From contig OY969916.1 in the NCBI GenBank assembly GCA_963704535.1, positions 5,332,001-5,396,000 of the forward strand: 64,000 bases of DNA, given 5' to 3'. A program made the position numbers and the translations under genes. This document shows, piece by piece, positions 22,426 through 30,973 of the stretch. Positions within the stretch are counted from its first letter, which is position 1. Every line of letters starts with the position of its first letter. The notes under the pieces are model-generated. The model had not been told where the DNA came from and did not search any database. It saw only the letters and a program-made list of their open reading frames with translations. Source of the DNA: G963704535 sp963704535. Its GTDB lineage: Bacteria; Chloroflexota; Chloroflexia; Chloroflexales; Roseiflexaceae.

Positions 22426-25117
22426 CGGATGAAACTCCTTTGTAAGTGTCGGGAGACTGAGAGGACTTCCCCTCAACCCCCTTTTTTCCAGAGTTGTTCG
22501 CGAGCGGGAGGCGAATGGTGAAGGTGCTCCCCTGCTCCTCGCGGCTTACCACGGTGATGGTTCCGCCATGGAGGGTGACGATCTCTTTCACGACATACAA
22601 CCCCACGCCCAGCCCGCTGATATGCTGGGGGTTGACGTTGGGCGCGCGGTAGAAACGTTGGAATAGCCGCGGCAGCGCATCGGGCGGGATGCCGATCCCG
22701 CGATCGGTCACGGATACGCAAGCCAGCTCGCCGCACTGCTCGACCTGGATATCGATCACGCCACCTTCGGGGCTATATTTCACCGCGTTCTGGATGAGAT
22801 TCTGGACCACTTGCTCCAATCGCAGTTCATCGCCCTCGACGAGCAGTGGCTCGGGCGGGCCGCTGAACAGCAGCGGGTGGTACTCAAGCGATGGCTGCAC
22901 CTCATCCACCAGCCGCCGGGCCATGGTCCCCAAGTCGATCACATGACGCTCGATACTGAGTTGCCCGGTCTCGATCCGCGACAGATCGAGCATGGCCCCG
23001 ATCAGCCGGTTGAGCCGATCGGACTGGTCGACGATCACCCCGATCGCACGCCGGTCGCGCTCGCTCAACGAGCCCTCGCGCTCGGCGCGGCGCTGAATCA
23101 GCTCGGCGTAGCCCATGAGCGAGGTGAGCGGCGTCTTGAGCTCGTGCGAGGCGATCGAGAGAAACTGGTCGCGCACCCGGATGGCCTCCCTAGCCTCGTG
23201 GTAGAGCCGCGCATTGTCGATCGCCAGGGCGGCCCGCCGGGCCAGCTCCTCGGCCACTGTCAGGTCGGCCTCGGTGTAGCGATGCCCCAACTCGGCCATC
23301 TCCAACCGCAGGGCGCCGTGCGTCCGGCCGCGGCCCACCAGCGGAACGGCGATGAAGGACTTGAGCCCTAGCTCGCGCAGGCCCGCGAGGTGCTCCTCGT
23401 CCTGGGCGAACGCCACCAACAGCGCGTCGGAGATCTCCGGCACCAGCTCCGGCTGGCCGCTACGCACCACCTTGCCGGTGCCAAGCGGAGCGTTCAGGTC
23501 GGGCGGGTAACGGCGGCGCAGTCGCTGGGCCAGCTCCACCTTACGCGGGTCGGCGTGGGCGATCGTGGGCGCTTGGAAGGTGCCGTCGGCATTGAGGATC
23601 TCGACCGAGCACCAATCGGCGATGGCCGGCACCGCCAGGCGTACGACGCTGGCGAGTGTGGTCTGGTAGTCGAGCGAGGAGGAGAGCGCCGTGCTGGCCT
23701 CGGCGAGGAAGCGCAGGACATCCACGGCTCGCCGCTGGTCGTCGATATCGGTGCTGGTCCCAAACCATTTGACGACGCTGCCCCGGTAATCGCGCATCGG
23801 CAAGGCCCGGTTGAGATGCCAGCGGTAGGCGCCATCCGAGGCGCGTCTGAACCGGCACTCGATCTCGTAGGTCTCGCCCGTCTGCACCGCCCTGGTCCAG
23901 CGCTCGATGCAGTCCTGCACATCGTCAGGGTGCAGCGCGGCCTGCCAGCCCCAGCCTTCAGTCTGCTCCGCTGGCATCCCAGTATACTCGAACCAGCGTT
24001 GGTTGGTGTAATCCATCCAGCCGTCGGGGCGGGCGGTCCAGGCGATCTGGGGGATCGTCTCGGCCAGGAAGCGGTAGCGCTGCTCGCTCGCCTCGGCCTC
24101 GGCCCGCTCGCGCTCCACGCTCTCGAACAGCCGGGCGTTGTCCATCGCCACCGCGCTCTGGGCCGCCAGCCCGACGACAATGCGCTCCTCGCGCTGGGTG
24201 AAGACGCCGGGGCGCGAATGGCCGAAGAACAGCCCGCCGATCACCTGGCCCGAGCGCGAGAGCACCGGGACGGCCAGGTAGCTGACGACCGGCAGGTGGC
24301 CGGGGGGCATGCCGGAGTAGGGTGGGTTCCTGCCGTAGCGCGAGTCCTGACGCACGTCGTTGATGCGGATGATCCCCTCGCCCCGGAAGGTCGGGCCGAA
24401 TAGGAGGGTGTTGCGCGGCAGCGGAAAGCGCGAAAACGCTTCGCGCGGGACGCCGGAGATCGTATACAGGGTGTAGTACTCGCCCCGCTCGTCGAGTGCA
24501 TTATAGAAGAAGGCGCCAAACTCCGCGCCGGTCAGCCCGGTAGCGGCGTCGGTCACCGCCTGCACCAGTTTCTCCACATCGAGCTCGGCCGACAGCATCT
24601 GCCCGATCCGGTTGAGCGTCTCGAACGTCTCGGTCTCCTCGCGAAGCTGCCGCTCGATCCGCCGTTGCTCGGAGAGATCCGAGGAGATGCCGATAATACC
24701 GATCAGCTCGCCGCTCTCGTTATGGACCGGCGCGTCGCTCACCAGCACCGGGAAGGTGTTACCGTAGCGATGGCGCACCAGAAACTCGCCCGACCAGATC
24801 CGGCCGCTCTTTACGTGGGCCATAATATCGGCCGCCTGCTCGCGCGAACTTACGACCGGAGTGACATCCACGATATTGGCGCTGATCACCTCGGCTGCCA
24901 GCCAGCCGTACAGCAGCTCGGCGGCACGGTTCCAGGAGAGAATCGTGCCGTCAAGGTCGGTGTAGATCACAGCCTGGCCGACCGCGTCCAGCAGGTGGGA
25001 CTGAAACTGGTTGTTGACCTCCGAGCGTCGCTGCGCGTCCATGAGTGCGGCAGTCTCACGGCGCAGCGCATTGATCTCCTCGATCAGCTGCTCTTTGGAC
25101 TTCTCCTGGTCACGCAT
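22406..25117 (-). CDS. Soluble multi-sensor histidine kinase (PAS-GAF-PAS-GAF-HisKA-HATPase)
   Basis: A 903-aa cytoplasmic kinase with no membrane segment. Rough order: N-terminal coiled coil (1-35), PAS (40-155), GAF (175-330), PAS (350-470, with the WFEYTGMPAEQ pattern), GAF (490-640), HisKA with the phosphorylated His in FLSIASHELKTPLTSLMG (about 670), and HATPase with ISGLGVGLYVVKEIV. There is no receiver domain and no response regulator next door. The C-terminal two dozen residues after LPLANNS are translated from a palindromic repeat and the ribosome site of the next gene, so an original stop was probably lost. The start overlaps the upstream gene by eight bases (ATGCGTGA). Confidence 0.93.
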   Translation of the reverse strand: MRDQEKSKEQLIEEINALRRETAALMDAQRRSEVNNQFQSHLLDAVGQAVIYTDLDGTILSWNRAAELLYGWLAAEVISANIVDVTPVVSSREQAADIMAHVKSGRIWSGEFLVRHRYGNTFPVLVSDAPVHNESGELIGIIGISSDLSEQRRIERQLREETETFETLNRIGQMLSAELDVEKLVQAVTDAATGLTGAEFGAFFYNALDERGEYYTLYTISGVPREAFSRFPLPRNTLLFGPTFRGEGIIRINDVRQDSRYGRNPPYSGMPPGHLPVVSYLAVPVLSRSGQVIGGLFFGHSRPGVFTQREERIVVGLAAQSAVAMDNARLFESVERERAEAEASEQRYRFLAETIPQIAWTARPDGWMDYTNQRWFEYTGMPAEQTEGWGWQAALHPDDVQDCIERWTRAVQTGETYEIECRFRRASDGAYRWHLNRALPMRDYRGSVVKWFGTSTDIDDQRRAVDVLRFLAEASTALSSSLDYQTTLASVVRLAVPAIADWCSVEILNADGTFQAPTIAHADPRKVELAQRLRRRYPPDLNAPLGTGKVVRSGQPELVPEISDALLVAFAQDEEHLAGLRELGLKSFIAVPLVGRGRTHGALRLEMAELGHRYTEADLTVAEELARRAALAIDNARLYHEAREAIRVRDQFLSIASHELKTPLTSLMGYAELIQRRAEREGSLSERDRRAIGVIVDQSDRLNRLIGAMLDLSRIETGQLSIERHVIDLGTMARRLVDEVQPSLEYHPLLFSGPPEPLLVEGDELRLEQVVQNLIQNAVKYSPEGGVIDIQVEQCGELACVSVTDRGIGIPPDALPRLFQRFYRAPNVNPQHISGLGVGLYVVKEIVTLHGGTITVVSREEQGSTFTIRLPLANNSGKKGVEGKSSQSPDTYKGVSSDVHDQT
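22440..22497. repeat. Palindromic repeat translated as the kinase C-terminus
   Basis: CTGAGAGGACTTCCCCTCAACCCCC with TTTTTTCCAGAGTTG, a family A/B core. It lies inside the histidine kinase frame, downstream of the conserved ATPase domain. Confidence 0.65.
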
Positions 25118-26735
25118 CTTCCCTGTATTCCTCTTCCTGCGGTCGCTCCCCCGGCGCGGGGTGGGTCATCAGCGCGCGTAAGCGCCACCGCACGCGTGCC
25201 CAGGGCCTACGCGCGCGGCGCACATCCTCCGGGCCGACCGGCCTCCCACTATACTGGGCTACCACAAACGCCTCGGTGAGATCGTCAATATCCTGTTGAG
25301 CATCGGGCAAGCGGTTAGCCAGGTCCGCGCCATACTCGTAGGGCGTCTGCCCCTGGCGGCGGGGCAGGCCGCGCGCGGCGGCGCGCTGGAGTATCGAGCG
25401 GTAGAAGTAGCGTACAAGCTCACGCGGCGCCAGCCGGCTCAGCCGAAGCAGCGGCCCACGCGGCGACGGCGGGGCCGGGCGCCGCATGCGCGACTGGACA
25501 GTGTGAGCCACCTGGGTGGCCCAAGAGTGCGTGTCACGCCAGAGCAAGCCAAACCGCTGCAAGAACCAGGCCAGCGGCCCGCGAGCCACCACTGCACGCA
25601 GCAAACCGGGATGGCGCTGAATGATGATGCTGGCCGCGTAGACGATCAGCAGCAACATACAGGCCCAGAAGATCAGCGCCGGGAACAACTGCGGCTCGCG
25701 GGCGGCTGCCGGCGGCATTGGGAGCGGGGGTGGAGCGATCGGAGCTTCCGCCGGCCCTGACCCGCCATTGGGGACGATCAGCGAGAGCAGCCAGGTCGGA
25801 ATCAGCGCCAGCAAGCCGACCAGCCAGACGACCAGGTAGCCAACCAGCACGAAGGCGTAGCCGACGATCCCGAACAGGTAGCCAAGCGTGTCGAGCAAGC
25901 CCAGGCCGTAGGTGCGTGGCAGCAGCGCCGCCGCCCCAGCCACTCCGACGATCAATAGCCAGCTCGCGCGTGTCCAGCGCCTCGCGATGCCGACCGCAAC
26001 GCCGGCGCCCTCCAGCCGCCAGCGCGATTGGAGCAACGCCAGCCGGGCCTGGCTGTAGAGCAGGAAGCCACCCACCAGGTAGGCCAGCGCCCCGGCGGCG
26101 CTCAAGCTAGAGATCGGTCGGCTCGGCCCGGCGATCTGCTGGATATTGACGGTCTCAAGGCTCAACGACAGCAGCAGCACCACCCCGCCGGCGACGAAGC
26201 GACTGCTGATGCGCCGCACGATCGCGGCGCGATCCTGCGAAACGCGCTGGGCCACATGCTGGTGCTCGGAGGCTTGCAGATCTGCCCGCTCAAACTGCTG
26301 CGGCGCCAGCTCACTCAGGTGCTGCATGGTGGTATGGGTGGACACGCCGACGGCCAGGCCGACGAAGATCGCGCCCACGAACGCCGGGTCGAAGATGCTC
26401 AGCGGGTCGTACAGCCAGCGGCCCATGTCGGCGTCCAGCGTCGTCGCGCCAAAGCTCAACGTCACCGCGACGCGCATCACCACCAGCATGACGAACACCT
26501 CGGGCACCACATAGCGCACCAGCTCATCGGACCACATGCGGTCGCGGCGCAAGACGTGGTGTACCAGGCCGGCCTCGACGGCGACCAGCAAACACGCGAC
26601 GACCAGGTAGCCCGGCTCCCAGGCCGGCAAGAAGCGCCGCAGTGCGCCGCCGAGCACGGCAACCAGTGCCGCCGCCATCACTGCGTTGAGCAGGAGCCCT
26701 TGACGGTTGAGACTCATAGTTGTTTCAGCATGCAT
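25110..26735 (-). CDS. Membrane protein with C-terminal DUF4129 domain
   Basis: A 541-aa protein (start 26735; ATG 26717 is the alternative, and neither has a good ribosome site). About seven or eight membrane segments occupy the first 400 residues, for example LLLNAVMAAALVAVLGG, YLVVACLLVAVEAGLV, ALAYLVGGFLLY and YAFVLVGYLVVWLVGLLALI. A cytoplasmic C-terminal DUF4129 follows: ELVRYFYRSILQRAAARG and GQTPYEYGADLANRLPDA. DUF4129 proteins usually accompany MoxR, DUF58 and transglutaminase genes; here MoxR and DUF58 lie 28 kb away. Translation of the histidine kinase is coupled to its end. Confidence 0.8.
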   Translation of the reverse strand: MHAETTMSLNRQGLLLNAVMAAALVAVLGGALRRFLPAWEPGYLVVACLLVAVEAGLVHHVLRRDRMWSDELVRYVVPEVFVMLVVMRVAVTLSFGATTLDADMGRWLYDPLSIFDPAFVGAIFVGLAVGVSTHTTMQHLSELAPQQFERADLQASEHQHVAQRVSQDRAAIVRRISSRFVAGGVVLLLSLSLETVNIQQIAGPSRPISSLSAAGALAYLVGGFLLYSQARLALLQSRWRLEGAGVAVGIARRWTRASWLLIVGVAGAAALLPRTYGLGLLDTLGYLFGIVGYAFVLVGYLVVWLVGLLALIPTWLLSLIVPNGGSGPAEAPIAPPPLPMPPAAAREPQLFPALIFWACMLLLIVYAASIIIQRHPGLLRAVVARGPLAWFLQRFGLLWRDTHSWATQVAHTVQSRMRRPAPPSPRGPLLRLSRLAPRELVRYFYRSILQRAAARGLPRRQGQTPYEYGADLANRLPDAQQDIDDLTEAFVVAQYSGRPVGPEDVRRARRPWARVRWRLRALMTHPAPGERPQEEEYREDA

Positions 26736-26850
26736 ATATGACGACCGAGGAGGGCAGTGGTGGATGGAGGAATCTCGGTAGCGTCTAGTGTACACCAAAA
26801 AGCTCTTTTTAGTGCAGCAGTCGGTGGTCGGCGGTCGGCCTTTCAGCCGA

Positions 26851-26879
26851 TTGCGCGTCGCCTGACAGCGTGCTATAAT
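26851..26879 (+). promoter_or_regulatory. Promoter of the T-box leader
   Basis: TTGCGC (26851-26856), 17 bases, TATAAT (26874-26879). The predicted transcript start near 26886 is just ahead of the first conserved element of the T-box. Confidence 0.65.
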
Positions 26880-26885
26880 CCCGGC

Positions 26886-27243
26886 AACGACGATGACGGA
26901 AACTAAGCCGAGGCCAGCTTTCAGAGAGCCGCCGGTCGCTGCGAGGCGGCAGCCGGGCACGCGCCCAATCCACTCCCGAGTCGCCGGGGACGCAATCCCA
27001 GAACAAAGAACAAAAAACAAAGAATAAAGAACAACGAAGATCGAGATGTGACCTCCGTTTGTTCTTTGTTCTCGGTTCTCTGTTCTGCCGATTGCCTAAC
27101 CCACGCCGGGTGCGCCCGTTATCGCGCAGTCGCGCTGTGAGCCGCAGCGCGGTCGAGGTCGGCGCCGTCGGGCGGTGCCGGCGAACGAAGGTGGCACCAC
27201 GGGAGATTCGCCTCTCGTCCTTCAGTGGACGAGGGGTGTTTTG
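26886..27243 (+). promoter_or_regulatory. T-box riboswitch, probably serine-specific (UCC specifier)
   Basis: Stem I: base stem CGAC (26888-26891) with GTCG (26980-26983), a GATGA kink-turn-like motif, AGAGAG, then the terminal hairpin CCGCC-GGTCGCTGCGA-GGCGG. The specifier region reads AA-TCC-A-CTCCCGAG, putting UCC (Ser) at 26969-26971. The antiterminator T-box is AAGGTGGCACCACGG (27188-27202); its TGGC would pair with a tRNA ending GCCA, that is discriminator G73, as in tRNA-Ser. The terminator is CCTCTCGTCC/GGACGAGGGG (27211-27236) followed by TGTTTTG. An inverted tandem-repeat array lies between Stem I and the antiterminator. serS is the third gene downstream. The leader fills much of the 640-bp gap 26736-27376. 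Confidence 0.85.
27000..27087. repeat. Inverted array of AGAACAAAGA units inside the T-box linker
   Basis: AGAACAAAGAACAAAAAACA and further units, a centre, then TTTGTTCTTTGTTCTCGGTTC. The same array type as at 17576-17659. It replaces or extends the stem II/III region of the leader. Confidence 0.8.
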
Positions 27244-27249
27244 ATTCTT

Positions 27250-27364
27250 GAGATAAGCTTCTTTGGCGCCTTTCTGGAAAAAAGGGGGGTTGAGGGGGCA
27301 GCCCTCTCAGTCTCAGCTCACCCACATTGTAAAGTGGAACGGCGCCATCCGAAACCTTGCTTTA
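27250..27364. repeat. Palindromic repeat family A, near-complete copy
   Basis: Starts AGATAAGCTTCTTTGGCGCC, has the GGGGGGTTGAGGGGGC/CCCTCTCAGTC core and CATTGTAAAGTGGAACGGCG, ending AAACCTTGCTTTA. It lies between the T-box terminator and the first NUDIX gene. Confidence 0.75.
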
Positions 27365-27376
27365 AGGCTGGTGATT

Positions 27377-27863
27377 ATGAGAAAAGTCGAGGAAACAGCG
27401 CTTCAAGCGCTCTACGAGTTGGCGATGCGGCTGCGCGACCTAGTGTGGCGCACGCGCCGGCCGGTTCTCGTCGGCGTGCGCGGCCTGGTCGTACAGGATG
27501 GCGCGGTCCTGCTGGTGCGCCACCGCAGCGGCGAGCGACCGTGGGGGCTGCCCGGCGGCGGCGTCGAGCGCTACGAGCGGCTGGCCGAGGCCGCCCGCCG
27601 CGAGGTGTTCGAGGAGACCGGCGTCCCGGTACGAGTTCGAGCACTTGCTGGGGGTCTACGACCGCTTCGCCGGCGGCGTGAGCAACTATATCGCGGTATT
27701 CATCTGCGCGCCGCTCGGCGCGCCGCGCCCGCCGCGCTCGCTTGAGATCGCCGAGGCGCACTTCTTCCCACTCGGCGCCCCACCCAGCCAGACCGATCGC
27801 GGCTCATTGCGGCGAATCGCCGAGTACCAGGCAGGCGAGCAGGGCATCGCGCGGCTGTGGTGA
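27377..27863 (+). CDS. NUDIX hydrolase (single-base frameshift in this sequence)
   Basis: First gene after the T-box. The first frame starts at ATG 27377 (MRKVEETALQALYELAMRLR) and contains the complete NUDIX box, GGVERYERLAEAARREV then FEETGV; the second frame continues EHLLGVYDRFAGGVSNYIAVF to the stop at 27863. Removing one base near 27630 joins them into about 161 aa. The N-terminal helix and position of the box fit ADP-ribose/NADH-type or generic NUDIX enzymes, which cleave nucleoside diphosphate derivatives. A working gene with a sequence error seems more likely than a pseudogene. There is no obvious link to serine metabolism. Confidence 0.78.
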
Positions 27864-28121
27864 GACAGTTTGAACGTGGAAGCGGCGGAACGGCGGAAGC
27901 AGCGGAAGAGAAGGAGAAGAGGAGAGAGGGAGAGGGAGCATCAGGGGTAGAGGATCCAGCTCGAGCCAGAGACCGTAAGGGCGTATTGCATACGCCCCAC
28001 CGAACGACGAAGAACCGAGAACCTGTAGGGCAGGCCCTCCGTGGCCGCCCGGTCGCCATGCATCACGCATCACGCATCACGTTTCACGCATCGGAAAAAT
28101 CGTAAATCCCAGGAGCATACC
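27864..28121. other. Repeat-filled gap between the two NUDIX genes
   Basis: Contains a purine-rich run (GGCGGAACGGCGGAAGCAGC near 27882), the palindrome GGGCGTATTGCATACGCCCC (27979-27999), GTAGGGCAGGCCCTCCGTGG (28025 on), which recurs in diverged, inverted form inside larC, and CATCACGCATCACGCATCACG (28058-28092). No gene or promoter is evident. Confidence 0.6.
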
Positions 28122-28613
28122 ATGCCCGCATATACCCCAATCCTTGCGACCCTCGCGTATGTGATGTCGGCCGATGGCGCGGAGGTCCTGATGATCCATC
28201 GCAACACGCGGCCGGACGACCTGCACTACGGCAAATATAATGGCCTGGGCGGCAAGCTCGACGCCGGCGAAGACGTGGCTACCGGGCTGCGCCGCGAGAT
28301 CCGCGAGGAGGCCGGCATCGAAACCGAGGAAGCGGTGCTGCGGGGGACGGTCAGTTGGCCCGGCTTTGGGAAAAACGGAGAGGATTGGTTCGCCTTTATC
28401 TTCCGTATCGATCGCTGGAGCGGCACACCCTTCACCGCCAACCACGAGGGCACCCTGGAGTGGGTGCCGCTGGCGCGCCTGCACGAGCTGAATCTGTGGG
28501 ACAGCGACCGGCTGTGGATCGATATAGTCTTCGAGCACACGCCGCGCATGTTTCACGGCGTGGCGCCGTACAAGAACGGCCAGATGGTCTCGTGGAGCTA
28601 CACGCTACTCTGA
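28122..28613 (+). CDS. NUDIX hydrolase, 8-oxo-dGTP diphosphatase-like
   Basis: A 163-aa protein from ATG 28122 (AGGAG upstream). The NUDIX box is NGLGGKLDAGEDVATGLRRE followed by IREEAGI. LATLAYVMSADGAEVLMIHRN and GKYNGLGGKLDAGE resemble MTH1/YmaB-type enzymes that hydrolyse oxidised purine triphosphates and so keep 8-oxoguanine out of DNA. The tail FEHTPRMFHGVAPYKNG is also typical of that group. It sits 28 bp upstream of serS and probably shares its transcript. Confidence 0.87.
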   Translation: MPAYTPILATLAYVMSADGAEVLMIHRNTRPDDLHYGKYNGLGGKLDAGEDVATGLRREIREEAGIETEEAVLRGTVSWPGFGKNGEDWFAFIFRIDRWSGTPFTANHEGTLEWVPLARLHELNLWDSDRLWIDIVFEHTPRMFHGVAPYKNGQMVSWSYTLL

Positions 28614-28641
28614 GAAACCCTTTGAAATGGGAGAATAGACC

Positions 28642-29910
28642 ATGCTTGACATCAAACTGATCCGCGAGCAGCCCGACCATGTCAAGGCCCAACTCGCCCG
28701 CGCCGGCACCGACCCGGGCCAGGTGGACGCGGTGCTGGAGTTCGACGAGCGGCGCCGGGCGCTGCTGCGCGAGGTGGAGGTGCTGAAGGCCACCCGCAAC
28801 ACCGTCTCGAAGGAGATCGGCAAGATGAAGGACGCGGCCGAGCGCGAGGCGAAGATCGCCGAGATGCGCGGCGTCGGCGATACGATCGCGGCGCTTGACC
28901 GGCAGGTGGCCGAGGTCGAGGAGCGCCAGCGCGCGACCCTGCTGGAGCTACGCAACCTGCCGCACCCGGACACGCCGGAGGGCGCCGATGAGGATGAGAA
29001 TGTGGTCATCGGGCAGGAGGGCCAGCCGCGCCAGTTCGACTTCGCACCGAAGCCCCACTGGGAGCTTGGCGAGCAACTCGACATCATCGACTTCGAGCGC
29101 GGCGTCAAGCTGTCGGGGTCGCGCTTCTATGTGCTTAAGGGCCTGGGGGCGCGGCTCCAGCGGGCCTTGATCCAGTGGCTGCTCGACCTGCATATCGAGC
29201 AGGGCTACCGCGAGGTCTACACGCCGTTCGTGGTCAAGCAGGAGACGGTCTGGGCGTCGGGCCAGTTGCCCAAGTTCCGCGACAACCTGTACCGCGATGT
29301 CGAGGACGATCTCTGGCTGGTGCCCACCGCCGAGGTGCCGATGACCAGCCTGCACCGCGACGAGATCCTGGAGGCGGCGCAGCTCCCGATCTTCTACTGC
29401 GCCTACTCGCCCTGCTTCCGGCGCGAGAAGATGAGCGCCGGGCGCGATGTGCGCGGGATCAAGCGCGGTCACCAGTTCGACAAGGTCGAGATGTACAAGT
29501 TCGTGCGCCCGGAGACGAGCTACGACGAGCTTGAGCAACTGCGCGCCGACGCCCAGGAGACCTGCCGGCGGCTGGGGATTCCCTTCCGCACCAAGCTGCT
29601 CTGCACCGGCGATCTGGGCTTCGCCTCGACCAAGACCTACGATATCGAGCTGTGGGCGCCGGGCCAGGAGGAGTGGCTGGAGGTCAGTTCGTGCTCGAAT
29701 GTCGAGGCGTTCCAGGCGCGGCGGGCCAATCTGCGCTTCCGCCCGGAGCCAGGCGCGCGCCCGGAGTACGTCCATACCCTCAACGGGTCGGGGCTGGGCA
29801 TACCGCGCACAATGATCGCGATTATGGAGAACTACCAGCAGGCCGACGGCAGCATTGTCGTGCCGGAGGTGCTGCGGCCGTATATGGGCGGGATCGACGT
29901 TATTCGGTGA
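28642..29910 (+). CDS. serS: Serine--tRNA ligase
   Basis: A 422-aa class II aminoacyl-tRNA synthetase of normal length. MLDIKLIREQPDHVKAQLAR starts the N-terminal coiled-coil arm (about residues 25-105) that grips the long variable arm of tRNA-Ser. Motif 2 is SPCFRREKMSAGRDVRGI, and motif 3 lies around NGSGLGIPRTMIAIMENY. TVWASGQLPKF and LVPTAEVPM are further active-site blocks. GGGAG precedes the ATG. A T-box leader with a serine specifier lies about 1.4 kb upstream, ahead of two NUDIX genes, so uncharged tRNA-Ser probably raises expression. The stop codon abuts a tandem-repeat array. Confidence 0.97.
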   Translation: MLDIKLIREQPDHVKAQLARAGTDPGQVDAVLEFDERRRALLREVEVLKATRNTVSKEIGKMKDAAEREAKIAEMRGVGDTIAALDRQVAEVEERQRATLLELRNLPHPDTPEGADEDENVVIGQEGQPRQFDFAPKPHWELGEQLDIIDFERGVKLSGSRFYVLKGLGARLQRALIQWLLDLHIEQGYREVYTPFVVKQETVWASGQLPKFRDNLYRDVEDDLWLVPTAEVPMTSLHRDEILEAAQLPIFYCAYSPCFRREKMSAGRDVRGIKRGHQFDKVEMYKFVRPETSYDELEQLRADAQETCRRLGIPFRTKLLCTGDLGFASTKTYDIELWAPGQEEWLEVSSCSNVEAFQARRANLRFRPEPGARPEYVHTLNGSGLGIPRTMIAIMENYQQADGSIVVPEVLRPYMGGIDVIR

Positions 29911-29992
29911 AGGGGTGAAAGGGTGAAAGGGTGAAAGGGTGATCGCGTACATCCTCTATCACCCCTTCACCCTTTCACCCCTTCACCCCTTC
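29909..29992. repeat. Inverted array of GGTGAAAGG/CCCTTTCACC units
   Basis: GGGTGAAA repeated four times after the serS stop, a spacer, then CACCCCTTCACCCTTTCACCCC. It ends directly before the GGAGG ribosome site of the next gene. Confidence 0.85.
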
Positions 29993-30004
29993 TCGGAGGT
30001 GTGC

Positions 30005-30898
30005 ATGGGCGACGTTGACGAGAAGTTGCGGCGGGGCATCACGCTGGTCGAGCGCGCCGACGGCGACGCCGATCTGCTGGGCGCGGCGCTGCTGGCGCTT
30101 CACGGCGCGATCGAGGAGTACGTACACGCGGCGCTGCTCGCACACCCCCAACTCAGCCCCGACGAGCGCCAGATCCTGGCCGAGCGCAACCTCGGCTGGG
30201 TGCCGCGGGCCAACCTGGCGCAGAAGTATGGCCTACTGACTCGCGAGCAGCGCCAGCGTATCCTGGAGGCCAACGATGTGCGACAGGCCTTCGCGCACGG
30301 CGCGCCGTTGCGCTGGCGCGACGCCGATCTCCAGCGCTACAGCCAGTTCGTCGCAGAGCTGTGTGGCCGGCAGGCGTTGCTCAAGCGTGAGCGCGGCGCC
30401 GCGGCCAGGCAGCCACCAGCGAAGCACGCCGCCCGGCCGGCACGACCCAGCGCGCCGGCCAGGCGCCAGCGCGCACAGCCGGTGTCGGTGCTGGACAGTC
30501 GATTCTCGCGCATCCTGATCGGCCTGCTCATCGTGCTGGCGCTGCTGCTCGGTGGAGTGGCGTTATCGCGCCGTTACAATATCTCCCTGGCTCGGTTCAG
30601 CCGCGCGGTCGGGATCAGCGCGCAGCCAACCGCTATGCCGACCGCCACGCCCATCCCGCCAACCCTCACCCCCACGATCATCCAAGCCCGGCTGATCGGC
30701 CTGGGCGACGGCCCAGGCTGGCTGCACGACACGCCGGACTTCGCCAGCGGCACCCTGCCGATCCCACTCAGGGAAGGACTGATCGTCACTCTGCTGGACC
30801 AGCAGCAGGCCGACGCCGCCGGCAATCTCTGGCGCTATGTCGCGGTCGGCGGGTACGAGGGGTGGTGCCCCGATACTAACCTTGAAATACTGCCCTGA
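30005..30898 (+). CDS. Membrane-anchored protein with C-terminal SH3-like domain
   Basis: A 297-aa protein from ATG 30005 with GGAGG five bases upstream. The N-terminal 125 residues are helical and cytoplasmic (ADLLGAALLALHGAIEEYVH, AFAHGAPLRWRDADLQ) with no family I can name. A basic Ala/Pro-rich linker follows, then one membrane helix (ILIGLLIVLALLLGGVALS, about 178-196). Outside lies a Thr/Pro stretch (TAMPTATPIPPTLTP) and a domain ending NLWRYVAVGGYEGWCPDTNL, typical of bacterial SH3-type domains. The topology suggests a cell-envelope protein with a cytoplasmic sensing or binding part. Confidence 0.65.
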   Translation: MGDVDEKLRRGITLVERADGDADLLGAALLALHGAIEEYVHAALLAHPQLSPDERQILAERNLGWVPRANLAQKYGLLTREQRQRILEANDVRQAFAHGAPLRWRDADLQRYSQFVAELCGRQALLKRERGAAARQPPAKHAARPARPSAPARRQRAQPVSVLDSRFSRILIGLLIVLALLLGGVALSRRYNISLARFSRAVGISAQPTAMPTATPIPPTLTPTIIQARLIGLGDGPGWLHDTPDFASGTLPIPLREGLIVTLLDQQQADAAGNLWRYVAVGGYEGWCPDTNLEILP

Positions 30899-30915
30899 AT
30901 CTATACCCTGCCCTA

Positions 30916-30970
30916 AAACGTGAAACGTGAAACGTGAGGGTCCGTTCACGCATCACGTTTCACGTTTCAC
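30916..30970. repeat. Inverted array of ACGTGAA/TTTCACG units
   Basis: AACGTGAAACGTGAAACGTG, a spacer, then TCACGCATCACGTTTCACG. It separates convergent genes. Confidence 0.8.
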
Positions 30971-30973
30971 AGC

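Noticed and set aside
27059..27244. A short plus-strand frame in the gap before the first NUDIX gene
   Set aside because: It runs through the T-box antiterminator and terminator, which explain the sequence better.
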